A stretch of DNA of 5,008 nucleotides from Bacillota bacterium. Lineage in GTDB: Bacteria > Bacillota > Bacilli > Lactobacillales > Enterococcaceae. Location of the stretch: assembly GCA_023389005.1 (NCBI GenBank), contig JAEWFE010000290.1:1-5008 (forward strand), given 5' to 3'. The notes beneath the pieces are model-generated. The model was not told where the DNA came from, searched no databases, and was given only the letters and a program-made list of their open reading frames with translations. The position numbers and the translations under genes were made by a program. This document shows, in pieces, positions 1-5,008 of this stretch. How positions within the stretch are numbered: the first letter of the stretch is position 1; every line of letters begins with the position of its first letter.

Positions 1-546
1 ACAAATGGTTTTAGATTAATCGCCCATAATAAAGCGTGGTCTGCCAAACGAGATGATATTGTTATCTTTGGTGAAAAAGGTAAGTCAGGTGGCGTTGCAG
101 GACATGTAGTGATTTTCATCAGCAACATCCAAATTATTCACTGTACATGGAAAAGTGATAGCGTTAATGGTGTGTTAATCGAAAATGAAGCGACTGCCTG
201 TCCGTATCGCATGGGCTGGTATGTTTACCGTTTAGATCAAAAAAACTCATCCTCTCAGTCTAAAATAAGCGCTCAAGTTTCAAAAACAGCTGCAGACATT
301 CAGTGGATTTCGGAAAAATGGCACTTTGTTACGAATACGCCTATCTATCTACGTACAGCGCCAACTGTTCAATCAGATAAAATCGCATTATTAGGTACGG
401 GCTCATATATTCAGTATGATGCGTATGGTTACAAAGATGGCTATGTGTGGTTACGCCAGCCACGGGCGGATGGTACTTATGGTTATCTTGCAAGCGGAAA
501 GTGTGTTGGTCATCGACGCACGAGCTATTGGGGTAGTTTTGACTAA
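1..546 (+). CDS. Phage-type endolysin, C-terminal part (Amidase_5/NlpC-P60-like + SH3_5)
   Basis: The frame is open from base 1 to a TAA at 544-546, so the 5' end lies outside the window; 181 residues are visible. Visible residues 1-79 resemble the second half of the Amidase_5 (NlpC/P60-like) peptidoglycan hydrolase fold of streptococcal phage lysins such as Dp-1 Pal: a W-x-A-x-R-x-D-D-I-V-I-F-G stretch, then G-V-A-G-H with the presumed catalytic His at visible residue 35, and I-I-H-C with a second polar residue at 47. The catalytic Cys would be upstream, unseen. A Ser/Gln-rich linker (about 80-100) leads to an SH3_5 cell-wall-binding domain (about 102-165) with I-Y-L-R-T-A-P, Y-D-A-Y-G-Y and D-G-Y-V-W-L motifs, and the tail ends in W-G-S-F-D. 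The enzyme would cleave host peptidoglycan at the end of the lytic cycle. The usual holin neighbour would be to the left. A cellular hydrolase is less likely given the domain pair. An in-frame GTG at 109 is not a real start because it lies after the catalytic His. Confidence 0.85.
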   Translation, partial: TNGFRLIAHNKAWSAKRDDIVIFGEKGKSGGVAGHVVIFISNIQIIHCTWKSDSVNGVLIENEATACPYRMGWYVYRLDQKNSSSQSKISAQVSKTAADIQWISEKWHFVTNTPIYLRTAPTVQSDKIALLGTGSYIQYDAYGYKDGYVWLRQPRADGTYGYLASGKCVGHRRTSYWGSFD

Positions 547-552
547 ATATTT

Positions 553-580
553 AAGCCCTAGTTTTTCGCTAGGGCTTTTT
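553..580 (+). terminator. Rho-independent terminator after the endolysin
   Basis: A perfect 9-bp stem, AAGCCCTAG (553-561) with CTAGGGCTT (569-577), encloses a 7-nt loop and runs into a T-tract (576-580). It starts 6 bp after the endolysin stop. Read on the minus strand it lies just past the hicB stop at 590, but there it is followed by AAATATTT rather than a T-run, so it should be strong for the endolysin and weaker for hicB. Confidence 0.92.
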
Positions 581-589
581 AATTACATA

Positions 590-991
590 TTATACACCTA
601 ATTTTTCTTTTAACGCTTCGGTGAGTGTCTGAGAAAAATTAATTCCAGCATTTGTTCCTAATTCATTCAAGTATTTAGGAATAGACAATGTTTTTTTTAC
701 AACAATATTTTTAGCTTGTGCTTTAAATCTATTAAAATCAATATCAACCAGAGTTTCAGTATCATTTTCTTTTAATTCATATTTTACAGAATTTGATTTT
801 GGGAATTCTTTTCCTTCTTTTTCGTACTCCATTAACATATTTCCGATATAATCACGAGCCATATCAATTGCATCAGCGATATTTTTTCCTTGAGTATAGC
901 CATCAAAATCAGGTATTGTAACAAAATAATCATAACCTGAATGATCATTCTCACAGTTAAGAATTACTGGATAAACATATTTTGATTCCAT
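590..991 (-). CDS. hicB: HicB-family antitoxin with C-terminal ribbon-helix-helix domain
   Basis: This 133-residue protein matches the HicB architecture. Residues about 4-88 form the partial RNase H-like HicB fold, with the signature I-P-D-F-D-G-Y-T-Q-G (26-35) followed by the A-D-A-I-D-M-A helix and the K-E-F-P segment near 61-64. Residues about 97-132 form a ribbon-helix-helix DNA-binding domain: the V-V-K-K-T-L-S-I-P strand, then two helices containing Y-L-N-E-L and G-I-N-F-S-Q-T-L-T-E-A-L. In this family the N-domain binds and blocks HicA and the C-domain represses the operon. It lies 60 bp downstream of hicA on the same strand. The ATG at 991 is well supported: an in-frame TAA lies two codons upstream (995-997), and GGACGTGA (999-1006), one mismatch from GGAGGTGA, sits 7 nt away. 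The gene looks intact and more A/T-rich than the chromosomal genes to the right. Confidence 0.9.
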   Translation of the reverse strand: MESKYVYPVILNCENDHSGYDYFVTIPDFDGYTQGKNIADAIDMARDYIGNMLMEYEKEGKEFPKSNSVKYELKENDTETLVDIDFNRFKAQAKNIVVKKTLSIPKYLNELGTNAGINFSQTLTEALKEKLGV

Positions 992-998
992 TAATTAA

Positions 999-1006
999 TC
1001 ACGTCC
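999..1006 (-). promoter_or_regulatory. Ribosome binding site of hicB
   Basis: On the minus strand GGACGTGA precedes the hicB ATG by 7 nt and differs from the anti-Shine-Dalgarno complement GGAGGTGA at one central base. hicB therefore has its own, somewhat weaker, ribosome entry site than hicA rather than depending on overlap coupling. Confidence 0.6.
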
Positions 1007-1051
1007 ATTCATTTTAATTATCTATATTTATCATAAAAACATAGGTACTCA

Positions 1052-1225
1052 TTATTTAAGCCCGTGTTTTCTGATGATTGCTTTTGCTAACCTTTCATTC
1101 ATTTCACGGTGTCTAACAATTTCTTCCGTTTCTTTTCCATTAGTATAAATGTCATGGTTTCCACCGTGTCTCAATAACCACCAACCATTTTTCTTAAAGA
1201 GTTTAACTAAATCCCTGGTTTTCAT
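1052..1225 (-). CDS. hicA: HicA-family mRNA interferase toxin (57 aa)
   Basis: A 57-codon frame from ATG (1225) to TAA (1052-1054) encodes a typical short HicA, a double-stranded-RNA-binding-like fold that cleaves mRNA and is neutralised by HicB. Recognisable elements are the N-terminal helix with V-K-L-F-K-K-N-G-W (7-15), the strand W-L-L-R-H-G-G, the N-H-D-I-Y motif carrying the presumed catalytic His24, the I-V-R-H-R-E-M strand-to-helix segment (36-42), and a basic C-terminal helix ending R-K-H-G-L-K. Length and gene order (toxin first, antitoxin second) are as in classical hicAB loci. A strong Shine-Dalgarno, AGGAGGA (1231-1237 on the minus strand), lies 5 nt from the ATG. The position matching the usual Pro in the P-R-H motif is Val here. 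The frame is under 60 codons and easily missed by length-filtered gene callers. No truncation is visible, and His24 is retained, so activity is plausible but inferred. Confidence 0.88.
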   Translation of the reverse strand: MKTRDLVKLFKKNGWWLLRHGGNHDIYTNGKETEEIVRHREMNERLAKAIIRKHGLK

Positions 1226-1245
1226 AGAAGTCCTCCTCTATATTT

Positions 1246-1274
1246 ATTATACGTGATAAATACGTGTAAATCAA
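1246..1274 (-). promoter_or_regulatory. Sigma-A promoter of hicAB
   Basis: On the minus strand, -35 TTGATT (1269-1274) and a perfect -10 TATAAT (1246-1251) are separated by exactly 17 bp. The predicted start near 1239 gives a leader of about 13 nt that is mostly the hicA ribosome binding site. An A/T block matching the UP-element consensus lies upstream, and a tandem repeat falls inside the spacer and -10, as expected for an autorepressed toxin-antitoxin promoter. Confidence 0.8.
1249..1266 (-). promoter_or_regulatory. Candidate HicB operator: two CACGTAT direct repeats 11 bp apart
   Basis: On the minus strand CACGTAT occurs at 1260-1266 and again at 1249-1255. The 11-bp offset is about one helical turn, so both copies face the same side of the DNA. 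They cover the promoter spacer and the first bases of the -10. Ribbon-helix-helix repressors often bind tandem short sites cooperatively, so assigning these to HicB is reasonable, but it is inferred from position only. Confidence 0.5.
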
Positions 1275-1284
1275 TAGAGGAATC

Positions 1285-1300
1285 AAAAAAATATTTTTTT
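1285..1300 (-). promoter_or_regulatory. UP-element-like A/T block upstream of the hicAB promoter
   Basis: The block is seven As, TA, then seven Ts. On the minus strand it contains AAAAATATTTT (1288-1298), which fits the published UP-element core AAAWWTWTTTT. With a transcription start near 1239 it covers about -59 to -49, close to the expected place for contact with the RNA polymerase alpha C-terminal domain. Because the block is palindromic it could instead be a weak A/T hairpin, but it has no GC stem. Confidence 0.45.
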
Positions 1301-1496
1301 CAATAATAAGTCGGACATAAAAAGATTTTCAGTCACCTTGCTCATATTGAGTGTGGCTATTTTAGAGACCAAAAGGGTGCTTTTTATGATTAACCAATAA
1401 ACAACTATTAGATATTTTCCAACTCTGTATATTATGTTCATTTATAGCATTGAAAAATTATCGATATATGAACTAACTATATAAAACGCATTTTAT
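1301..1496. other. Gene-free A/T-rich spacer, probable site of the prophage/host junction
   Basis: The whole gap between the hicAB promoter and the pseudouridine synthase terminator lacks an open frame with a ribosome binding site; the one prominent ATG (1387) runs into a stop after four codons. It lies between phage-like genes (endolysin, hicAB) and chromosomal genes (pseudouridine synthase, PBP), so the right attachment site is expected here or in the adjoining terminator. There is no tRNA gene or integrase in it, and with only one end visible the duplicated core cannot be identified. Confidence 0.4.
1331..1358. repeat. Imperfect hairpin in the spacer
   Basis: AGTCAC (1331-1336) can pair with GTGGCT (1353-1358) through one T-G pair, and CTCA (1341-1344) pairs with TGAG (1348-1351) around TAT, leaving an asymmetric internal loop. 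It is followed by ATTTTAG on the plus strand, and by GAAAATCTTTTT on the minus strand. It could be a weak terminator in either direction or an arm of an attachment region. Confidence 0.3.
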
Positions 1497-1497
1497 A
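1480..1497. repeat. Perfect A/T inverted repeat
   Basis: TATAAAA (1480-1486) and TTTTATA (1491-1497) are perfect inverted copies around CGCA. The stem has no G or C, so it is unlikely to terminate transcription by itself. It adjoins the T-tract of the neighbouring minus-strand terminator and could be an integration-related or protein-binding palindrome. Confidence 0.35.
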
Positions 1498-1546
1498 AAA
1501 AATAACTCCACTGTTTCATGCAACATATGCGTGTAATAGGGGAGTT
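1497..1546 (-). terminator. Probable terminator of the pseudouridine synthase gene
   Basis: On the minus strand, 12 bp after the stop codon, AACTCC (1541-1546) pairs with GGAGTT (1504-1509), followed by A and six Ts (1497-1502). The loop is long (31 nt) and contains a further short pairing, GCA with TGC. The T-run and position favour a terminator; the six-pair stem and long loop keep the call moderate. Confidence 0.5.
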
Positions 1547-1558
1547 TTGTGGATGATT

Positions 1559-2422
1559 TTAAAATAACTTTTCCTTAGAGGTGATCATCAATTTCTCCTT
1601 GGTAAATGGATGGATCAGGTGCATTTGATAAGCATGAAGCATCAAACGTTTCGCACGGGAATGTTCATTATATAAAGGATCACCGACAATTGGATGTTGG
1701 ATGCTTGCTAAGTGGACCCGAATTTGATGGGTGCGGCCAGTTTCTAGGATACAATAGATTTGTGACTGGTTTTTGCTTGCTTGATGTACTTGGACATGGG
1801 TAATGGCTTCTTGTCCATTGCGTTCATCGATGGTTCGTTTCCGACGATCATGGCGATGGCGACCAATTTTTTTGCGAATGGTCAGATCTTTATCCAGCCG
1901 TCCTTCAACAATTGCCTGATATTTACGAAAGATTTCCTTTTGTTCAAGTAAGCGTCCTAAAATTGGCAAAACAAACGGATTTTTCGCAAAAAGTACGACC
2001 CCACTTGTTTCTTTATCTAAGCGGTGTACGACATGGGGAAAAGCACCTTCTCCTTGTTGTGCTAGATAGGCCGCCACATCATTTTGTAAAGTGCCATTTT
2101 CGTTGGGTTGATTGGGATGGGTTTTGATACCGACTTTTTTATCCACTACAATCATATGTTCATCCTCATACAGTACCGTGACATTTTGCGCCTGACCGAG
2201 TTGGACTTTTTGATACTGGTAATCTTCCTCTTCTATAATTAATGTGAGCGTATCTAGAGGTTGGACCACTTGATGAAACATGGCGACCTCACCATTTAGT
2301 AAGACATTTTTACGCACTCTTAGAAAATGGCGGACTTTTCGTGGTACCAACCATTGCTCTTCTAAGACTTCGCGAATGGTGCAAGGAGTAAAATCTATCG
2401 GTAATTGAATATCATATTTCAT
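1559..2422 (-). CDS. RluA-family (RluD-like) rRNA pseudouridine synthase
   Basis: This 287-residue protein has a normal length and layout for the RluA/RluC/RluD family, which isomerises uridine to pseudouridine in 23S rRNA (some members modify tRNA). Residues about 12-70 form an S4-like RNA-binding region, with V-R-K-N-V-L-L-N-G-E near 36-45. The catalytic domain starts at V-L-Y-E-D-E-H-M-I-V-V-D-K (83-95). It has the family signature H-R-L-D-K-E-T-S-G (133-141) with catalytic Asp136, the K-Y-Q-A-I-V-E-G strand with conserved Tyr168, and T-G-R-T-H-Q-I-R-V-H (228-237). The ATG at 2422 is preceded at 5 nt by AAAGGAA (2428-2434), with in-frame stops just upstream. It is divergent from the PBP gene and is probably transcribed alone. 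Which uridine it modifies cannot be read from sequence; Gram-positives usually carry several paralogues, so no gene symbol is given. Confidence 0.93.
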   Translation of the reverse strand: MKYDIQLPIDFTPCTIREVLEEQWLVPRKVRHFLRVRKNVLLNGEVAMFHQVVQPLDTLTLIIEEEDYQYQKVQLGQAQNVTVLYEDEHMIVVDKKVGIKTHPNQPNENGTLQNDVAAYLAQQGEGAFPHVVHRLDKETSGVVLFAKNPFVLPILGRLLEQKEIFRKYQAIVEGRLDKDLTIRKKIGRHRHDRRKRTIDERNGQEAITHVQVHQASKNQSQIYCILETGRTHQIRVHLASIQHPIVGDPLYNEHSRAKRLMLHAYQMHLIHPFTKEKLMITSKEKLF

Positions 2423-2550
2423 AGGTATTCCTTTCCTACTAAGGTCTGATTTTTAGAAAATTTAAGTCTTTTTCAACCTTTTTTTCATATATCAATGGTA
2501 AAATAGCTTTGTTAAAATGGCAATGAAAAGTTTAATCGAAAGGAAATGTT
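2423..2550. promoter_or_regulatory. Divergent intergenic region with promoters for both flanking genes
   Basis: These 128 bp separate two divergent start codons. The plus-strand promoter is described separately. For the minus strand, the best candidate is -35 TTGAAA (reading down from about 2475) with an A-rich TAAAAA-like -10 at a short spacing near 2454-2459; this is weak, and I would not rely on the exact position. The leftward gene has AAAGGAA and the rightward gene AAAGGAA as ribosome binding sites. No operator palindrome stands out. Confidence 0.5.
2496..2504 (+). promoter_or_regulatory. Extended -10 promoter of the PBP gene
   Basis: TGGTAAAAT is an extended -10 (TGn plus TAAAAT). No good -35 lies at 16-18 bp; upstream is a T-rich stretch. 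The implied leader is about 40 nt, ending in AAAGGAA six nucleotides before the ATG at 2551. An overlapping TTAAAAT at 2512-2518 is a weaker alternative. Confidence 0.5.
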
Positions 2551-4701
2551 ATGGATTTTAAAACAATAGGATCTAAAATAAAAACAGGATTTTCCCGTTT
2601 TTGGACATGGTTTTCGCCTTATTGGCAGCAATTTTCGGCCTGGCGGAAACGTGTTTGGCGGAAATATCATATCAATAAAATTTTAATCTTGTTAGTGATG
2701 ATTGCGACCTTAGCGGCAAGTGTTTATCTCTTTTTTGTGGCGAAGAGTACCAAAGTTTCGGAATTAGAAGCAGGGTTAAAGCAATCGACCATTATTTATG
2801 ATTATAAAGGGGAAGAAGCAGGTCGTCTCCATTCACAAAAGGGAAATTATGTCGAGTTGTCACAGATTTCCCCTTATGTAGTAGATGCCTTGATTTCCAC
2901 TGAAGACCGGCGTTTTTATCAGCACCATGGATTTGATATCAAGGGGATTGGTCGGGCGATGGTACGGATGGTCATTAATCGTTCAACTGAAGGCGGTGGC
3001 GGAAGTACGATTACCCAGCAGTTAGCCAAGAATGCGTATTTAACGTTGGACCAAACTTTTAATCGCAAAGCCAAAGAAATTTTCTTAGCCATCGAAATTG
3101 AGAAAAAATATTCAAAAGATGAAATTTTGACCATGTATTTGAATTCTTCCTATTTTGGTAATGGGGTATGGGGCATTCAAGATGCGGCGAAAAAATATTT
3201 TGGTGTTGATGCCAAAGATTTGAATTTGTCTGAAGCGGCTTGTCTAGTTGGTATGTTAAAAGGACCATCAATTTATAATCCGCTTGACCATCTAGAAAAT
3301 GCTACGAACCGACGCGATACGGTTTTAGAACTGATGGTAAGCAATCAAAAAATAAGTCAACAAGAAGCTACTCAAGCGCAGCAAGTTAATTTGGCTTCTC
3401 TTTTAAATGATACTTATACACAAAACCAAAGCGACTATGCTTATCCTTATTATTTTGATGCGGTAATTAACGAAGCCACGAATAAATATCATTTGAAGTT
3501 ACAAGATATTATGAAAAATGGCTATAAGATTTATACTTATCTCGATCCAAATTACCAACGCCAAATGCAGTCGGTTTACGAAGAAGATAGTTATTTTCCA
3601 GAAAATGCCGCGGATGGCACGATGGTTCAGTCAGCATCTGTTGCGATAAATCCTGATAATGGTGGGGTAGAAGCCGTTGTTGGGCGTAGAGGAGAGTACA
3701 CCTTTTTGGGTTATAACTTTGCGACTCAAATGAAACGTTCGCCTGGTTCGACGATTAAACCATTAAGTGTCTATGCTGCTGCTTTAGAATCAGGATACCA
3801 TCCTGATAGTCTCTTAAAAGATGAACCTTTAGACTTTTATGAAGCGAAAAACTATGATGGCACCTATGCTGGGGAAGTTCCAATGTATCAAGCTGTAGCC
3901 CAAAGTTTGAATTTACCAGCGGTTTGGTTATTACATGAAATTGGCTTGGATAAAGGATTTAAAAAAGCGAAGGAATTTGGTCTGTCACTAGATGATAAAG
4001 ACCGATACTGGGGCTTGGCTTTAGGCGGTTTGCGTTATGGAGAAAGTCCGCTAACGATGGCAAGTGCCTACGCAACCTTTGCAAATGGGGGGACATATTA
4101 TGAAAATCACTTTATCGCGAAAATTATCGATGCGACTGGGGCAGTGATTGTAGATAATACTGGTAAGAAAGGCACACGAGTGATTTCAGAAAGTACAGCC
4201 AATGAAATGACGAGTATGTTGTTAGGTGTCTTTTCCAATGGTACGGCCGTTAATGCGCAACCTTATAATTATCAAGTAGCAGGCAAAACCGGAACGACGG
4301 AAACGAATTTTGATGCTAGCAAAGTCAATGACCAATGGATTGTCGGTTACACGCCTGATGTGGTGATTTCGACATGGTTGGGTTATGAAAAAACGACTAC
4401 ACAGCACTATCTAACTTCAACGAGTGGTCAAGGCGTGGGCCAAGTCTTTAAAGCTCAAGCCCAAGGAATTTTACCTTATACGAAAAATACTGTCTTTCCA
4501 GTGGTTGATGCCTATCAGACAGGTGGTAAAGTGATGAGTCCCGAAGAAGCACAAGACGCGAACCAACCATCTGTGAAAAAACAAGTTGATGATTTTGCTG
4601 CTCAAGCCAAAGAAGGGCTGGAAACATTTGGTCAGAAAGTCAAAGAAGGCTTTAATAACTTATTTGGTGGCTTGGTAGAAAAAATACAAGGAAATAATTA
4701 A
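2551..4701 (+). CDS. pbp2A: Bifunctional class A penicillin-binding protein (PBP2A type)
   Basis: This 716-residue protein polymerises lipid II into glycan strands and cross-links the peptide stems outside the membrane. A cytoplasmic, Trp/Arg-rich N-terminus (1-42) precedes one transmembrane segment (about 43-63). The GT51 glycosyltransferase domain (about 80-260) has E-D-R-R-F-Y-Q-H-H-G (118-127, catalytic Glu118), G-G-G-G-S-T-I-T-Q-Q-L-A-K-N (148-161), R-K-A-K-E (172-176, second catalytic Glu176) and I-L-T-M-Y-L-N (192-198). The transpeptidase domain (about 345-630) has all three motifs: S-T-I-K (Ser400, Lys403), S-L-N (452-454) and K-T-G (579-581). A linker and a Lys/Glu-rich amphipathic C-terminal tail (about 666-716) follow. 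The start has AAAGGAA at 6 nt. Orthologues in enterococci and streptococci are called PBP2A/PbpZ; the name is by resemblance. Arg379, Phe390 and Ser397 sit at positions where the family usually has other residues, but no catalytic residue is lost. Confidence 0.95.
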   Translation: MDFKTIGSKIKTGFSRFWTWFSPYWQQFSAWRKRVWRKYHINKILILLVMIATLAASVYLFFVAKSTKVSELEAGLKQSTIIYDYKGEEAGRLHSQKGNYVELSQISPYVVDALISTEDRRFYQHHGFDIKGIGRAMVRMVINRSTEGGGGSTITQQLAKNAYLTLDQTFNRKAKEIFLAIEIEKKYSKDEILTMYLNSSYFGNGVWGIQDAAKKYFGVDAKDLNLSEAACLVGMLKGPSIYNPLDHLENATNRRDTVLELMVSNQKISQQEATQAQQVNLASLLNDTYTQNQSDYAYPYYFDAVINEATNKYHLKLQDIMKNGYKIYTYLDPNYQRQMQSVYEEDSYFPENAADGTMVQSASVAINPDNGGVEAVVGRRGEYTFLGYNFATQMKRSPGSTIKPLSVYAAALESGYHPDSLLKDEPLDFYEAKNYDGTYAGEVPMYQAVAQSLNLPAVWLLHEIGLDKGFKKAKEFGLSLDDKDRYWGLALGGLRYGESPLTMASAYATFANGGTYYENHFIAKIIDATGAVIVDNTGKKGTRVISESTANEMTSMLLGVFSNGTAVNAQPYNYQVAGKTGTTETNFDASKVNDQWIVGYTPDVVISTWLGYEKTTTQHYLTSTSGQGVGQVFKAQAQGILPYTKNTVFPVVDAYQTGGKVMSPEEAQDANQPSVKKQVDDFAAQAKEGLETFGQKVKEGFNNLFGGLVEKIQGNN

Positions 4702-4751
4702 AATTCCTTCGTGCCTAAATGCCTTAGATATGTTACAATGAAAACGGAATT
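4702..4751. repeat. AATTCC / GGAATT inverted repeat flanking a promoter
   Basis: AATTCC (4702-4707) directly after the PBP stop codon pairs with GGAATT (4746-4751), which is followed by six As. The arms are 38 bp apart and enclose the extended -10 of the next gene. No GC-rich terminator is visible after the PBP gene, so some read-through into the next gene is likely. The repeat may be chance. Confidence 0.25.
4731..4739 (+). promoter_or_regulatory. Extended -10 promoter of the YheA/YlbF-like gene
   Basis: TGTTACAAT is a TGn-extended -10 (TACAAT) 34 bp before the start codon. A convincing -35 is absent at the usual distance. This suggests the downstream gene has its own transcription start despite the 72-bp gap after the PBP gene. 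Confidence 0.5.
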
Positions 4752-4773
4752 AAAAAACATTGGAGGATAAAAG

Positions 4774-5008
4774 ATGATTAATATTTACGATACAGCGAAT
4801 CAATTAGAACGTGAAATTCGCCAAACAGACCAATTTAAAGCGCTGGAGCAAGCAGTTAAAGCTTTAAAAGAAAATAAAGCATCTTATGATTTATTCAAAG
4901 AGTTCCAAGCCTTCCAACAATCGATGCAACAAAAAATGATGGCTGGCGAAGAATTATCAGATGCCGATGCACACAAAGCTGAAGATTTAACGACTAAGAT
5001 GCAAGGCG
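4774..5008 (+). CDS. YheA/YlbF-family (UPF0342-like) protein, N-terminal part
   Basis: The frame opens at ATG 4774, with GGAGG (4762-4766) at 7 nt, and is still open at the window end after 78 codons. The start M-I-N-I-Y-D-T-A-N-Q-L-E-R-E-I-R and the all-helical, Gln/Lys/Glu-rich sequence that follows (Y-D-L-F-K-E-F-Q near 38-45, then Q-Q-K-M-M-A-G-E-E-L near 53-62) match the small cytoplasmic YheA/YlbF family of Firmicutes, usually about 110-120 residues. YlbF and YmcA relatives in Bacillus form a complex affecting RNA maturation and development; the YheA branch has no settled function, so none is assigned. Two helices with heptad-like hydrophobic spacing suggest a helical hairpin or coiled coil. 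The missing C-terminus is about one third of the protein. Confidence 0.85.
   Translation, partial: MINIYDTANQLEREIRQTDQFKALEQAVKALKENKASYDLFKEFQAFQQSMQQKMMAGEELSDADAHKAEDLTTKMQG

Noticed and set aside
109..546. Endolysin starting at the in-frame GTG 109
   Set aside because: The upstream frame is open to base 1 and encodes conserved Amidase_5 residues including the G-H motif, so the real start is left of the window.
416..601. Open frame overlapping the end of the endolysin
   Set aside because: It lies in another frame over the SH3 domain, runs through the terminator, has no ribosome binding site and resembles no protein family.
1285..1300. A7-TA-T7 palindrome as a terminator
   Set aside because: There is no GC stem; its position and match to the UP-element consensus relative to the hicAB promoter explain it better.
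1353..1387. Stretch with TTTTAGAG and GGTGCTTTTT, reminiscent of type II CRISPR repeat and tracrRNA-tail motifs
   Set aside because: The matches are short and in the wrong arrangement; there is no repeat array, no anti-repeat pairing and no cas gene in the window.
1301..1558. tRNA gene as the phage attachment target
   Set aside because: No cloverleaf arms, T-loop GTTCRA motif or CCA end could be found on either strand.
1606..2127. Two plus-strand open frames (1606-1803 and 1912-2127) antisense to the pseudouridine synthase
   Set aside because: They are shadows of a well-supported minus-strand gene with intact motifs; no ribosome binding sites or recognisable domains.
2919..3271. Minus-strand open frames antisense to the PBP glycosyltransferase region
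   Set aside because: They mirror conserved coding sequence of the PBP and lack initiation signals; the same applies to the one at 4222-4407.

Overview
The window is low-GC Firmicutes DNA, most likely from an Enterococcus-like member of the Lactobacillales. This rests on the class A penicillin-binding protein followed by a YheA/YlbF-type protein, strong AGGAGG-type ribosome binding sites, A/T-rich spacers and a streptococcal/enterococcal-phage style endolysin. I cannot name the species.

Layout. Positions 1-546 hold the 3' part of a phage-type endolysin (NlpC/P60-like Amidase_5 domain plus SH3_5 wall-binding domain), closed by a clear intrinsic terminator at 553-580. Positions 590-1225 on the minus strand hold a HicAB toxin-antitoxin module: a 57-aa HicA toxin (1052-1225), then a 133-aa HicB antitoxin (590-991). 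Its promoter is almost consensus, with an A/T block matching the UP-element consensus upstream and two tandem CACGTAT repeats inside it. Positions 1300-1558 have no gene and probably contain the prophage/host junction. From 1559 onward the content is chromosomal housekeeping: an RluA-family 23S rRNA pseudouridine synthase (1559-2422, minus), a 128-bp divergent promoter region, a full-length bifunctional class A penicillin-binding protein (2551-4701, plus), and the first 78 codons of a YheA/YlbF (UPF0342-like) protein (4774 to the window end).

Interpretation. The left ~1.3-1.5 kb looks like the right-hand end of a prophage: lysis gene last, then an accessory module carried between the lysis gene and the attachment site. 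HicA is an mRNA-cleaving toxin; HicB neutralises it and should repress the operon. The position fits a stability or phage-defence cargo gene pair that can be expressed from its own promoter during lysogeny. The right part is a cell-wall and ribosome-modification locus unrelated to the phage. I see no complete mobile element, CRISPR array, rRNA or tRNA. No wholly new system is evident; the most informative item is the HicAB module with its regulatory region, followed by the undefined attachment site and the unusual residues and C-terminal tail of the PBP.
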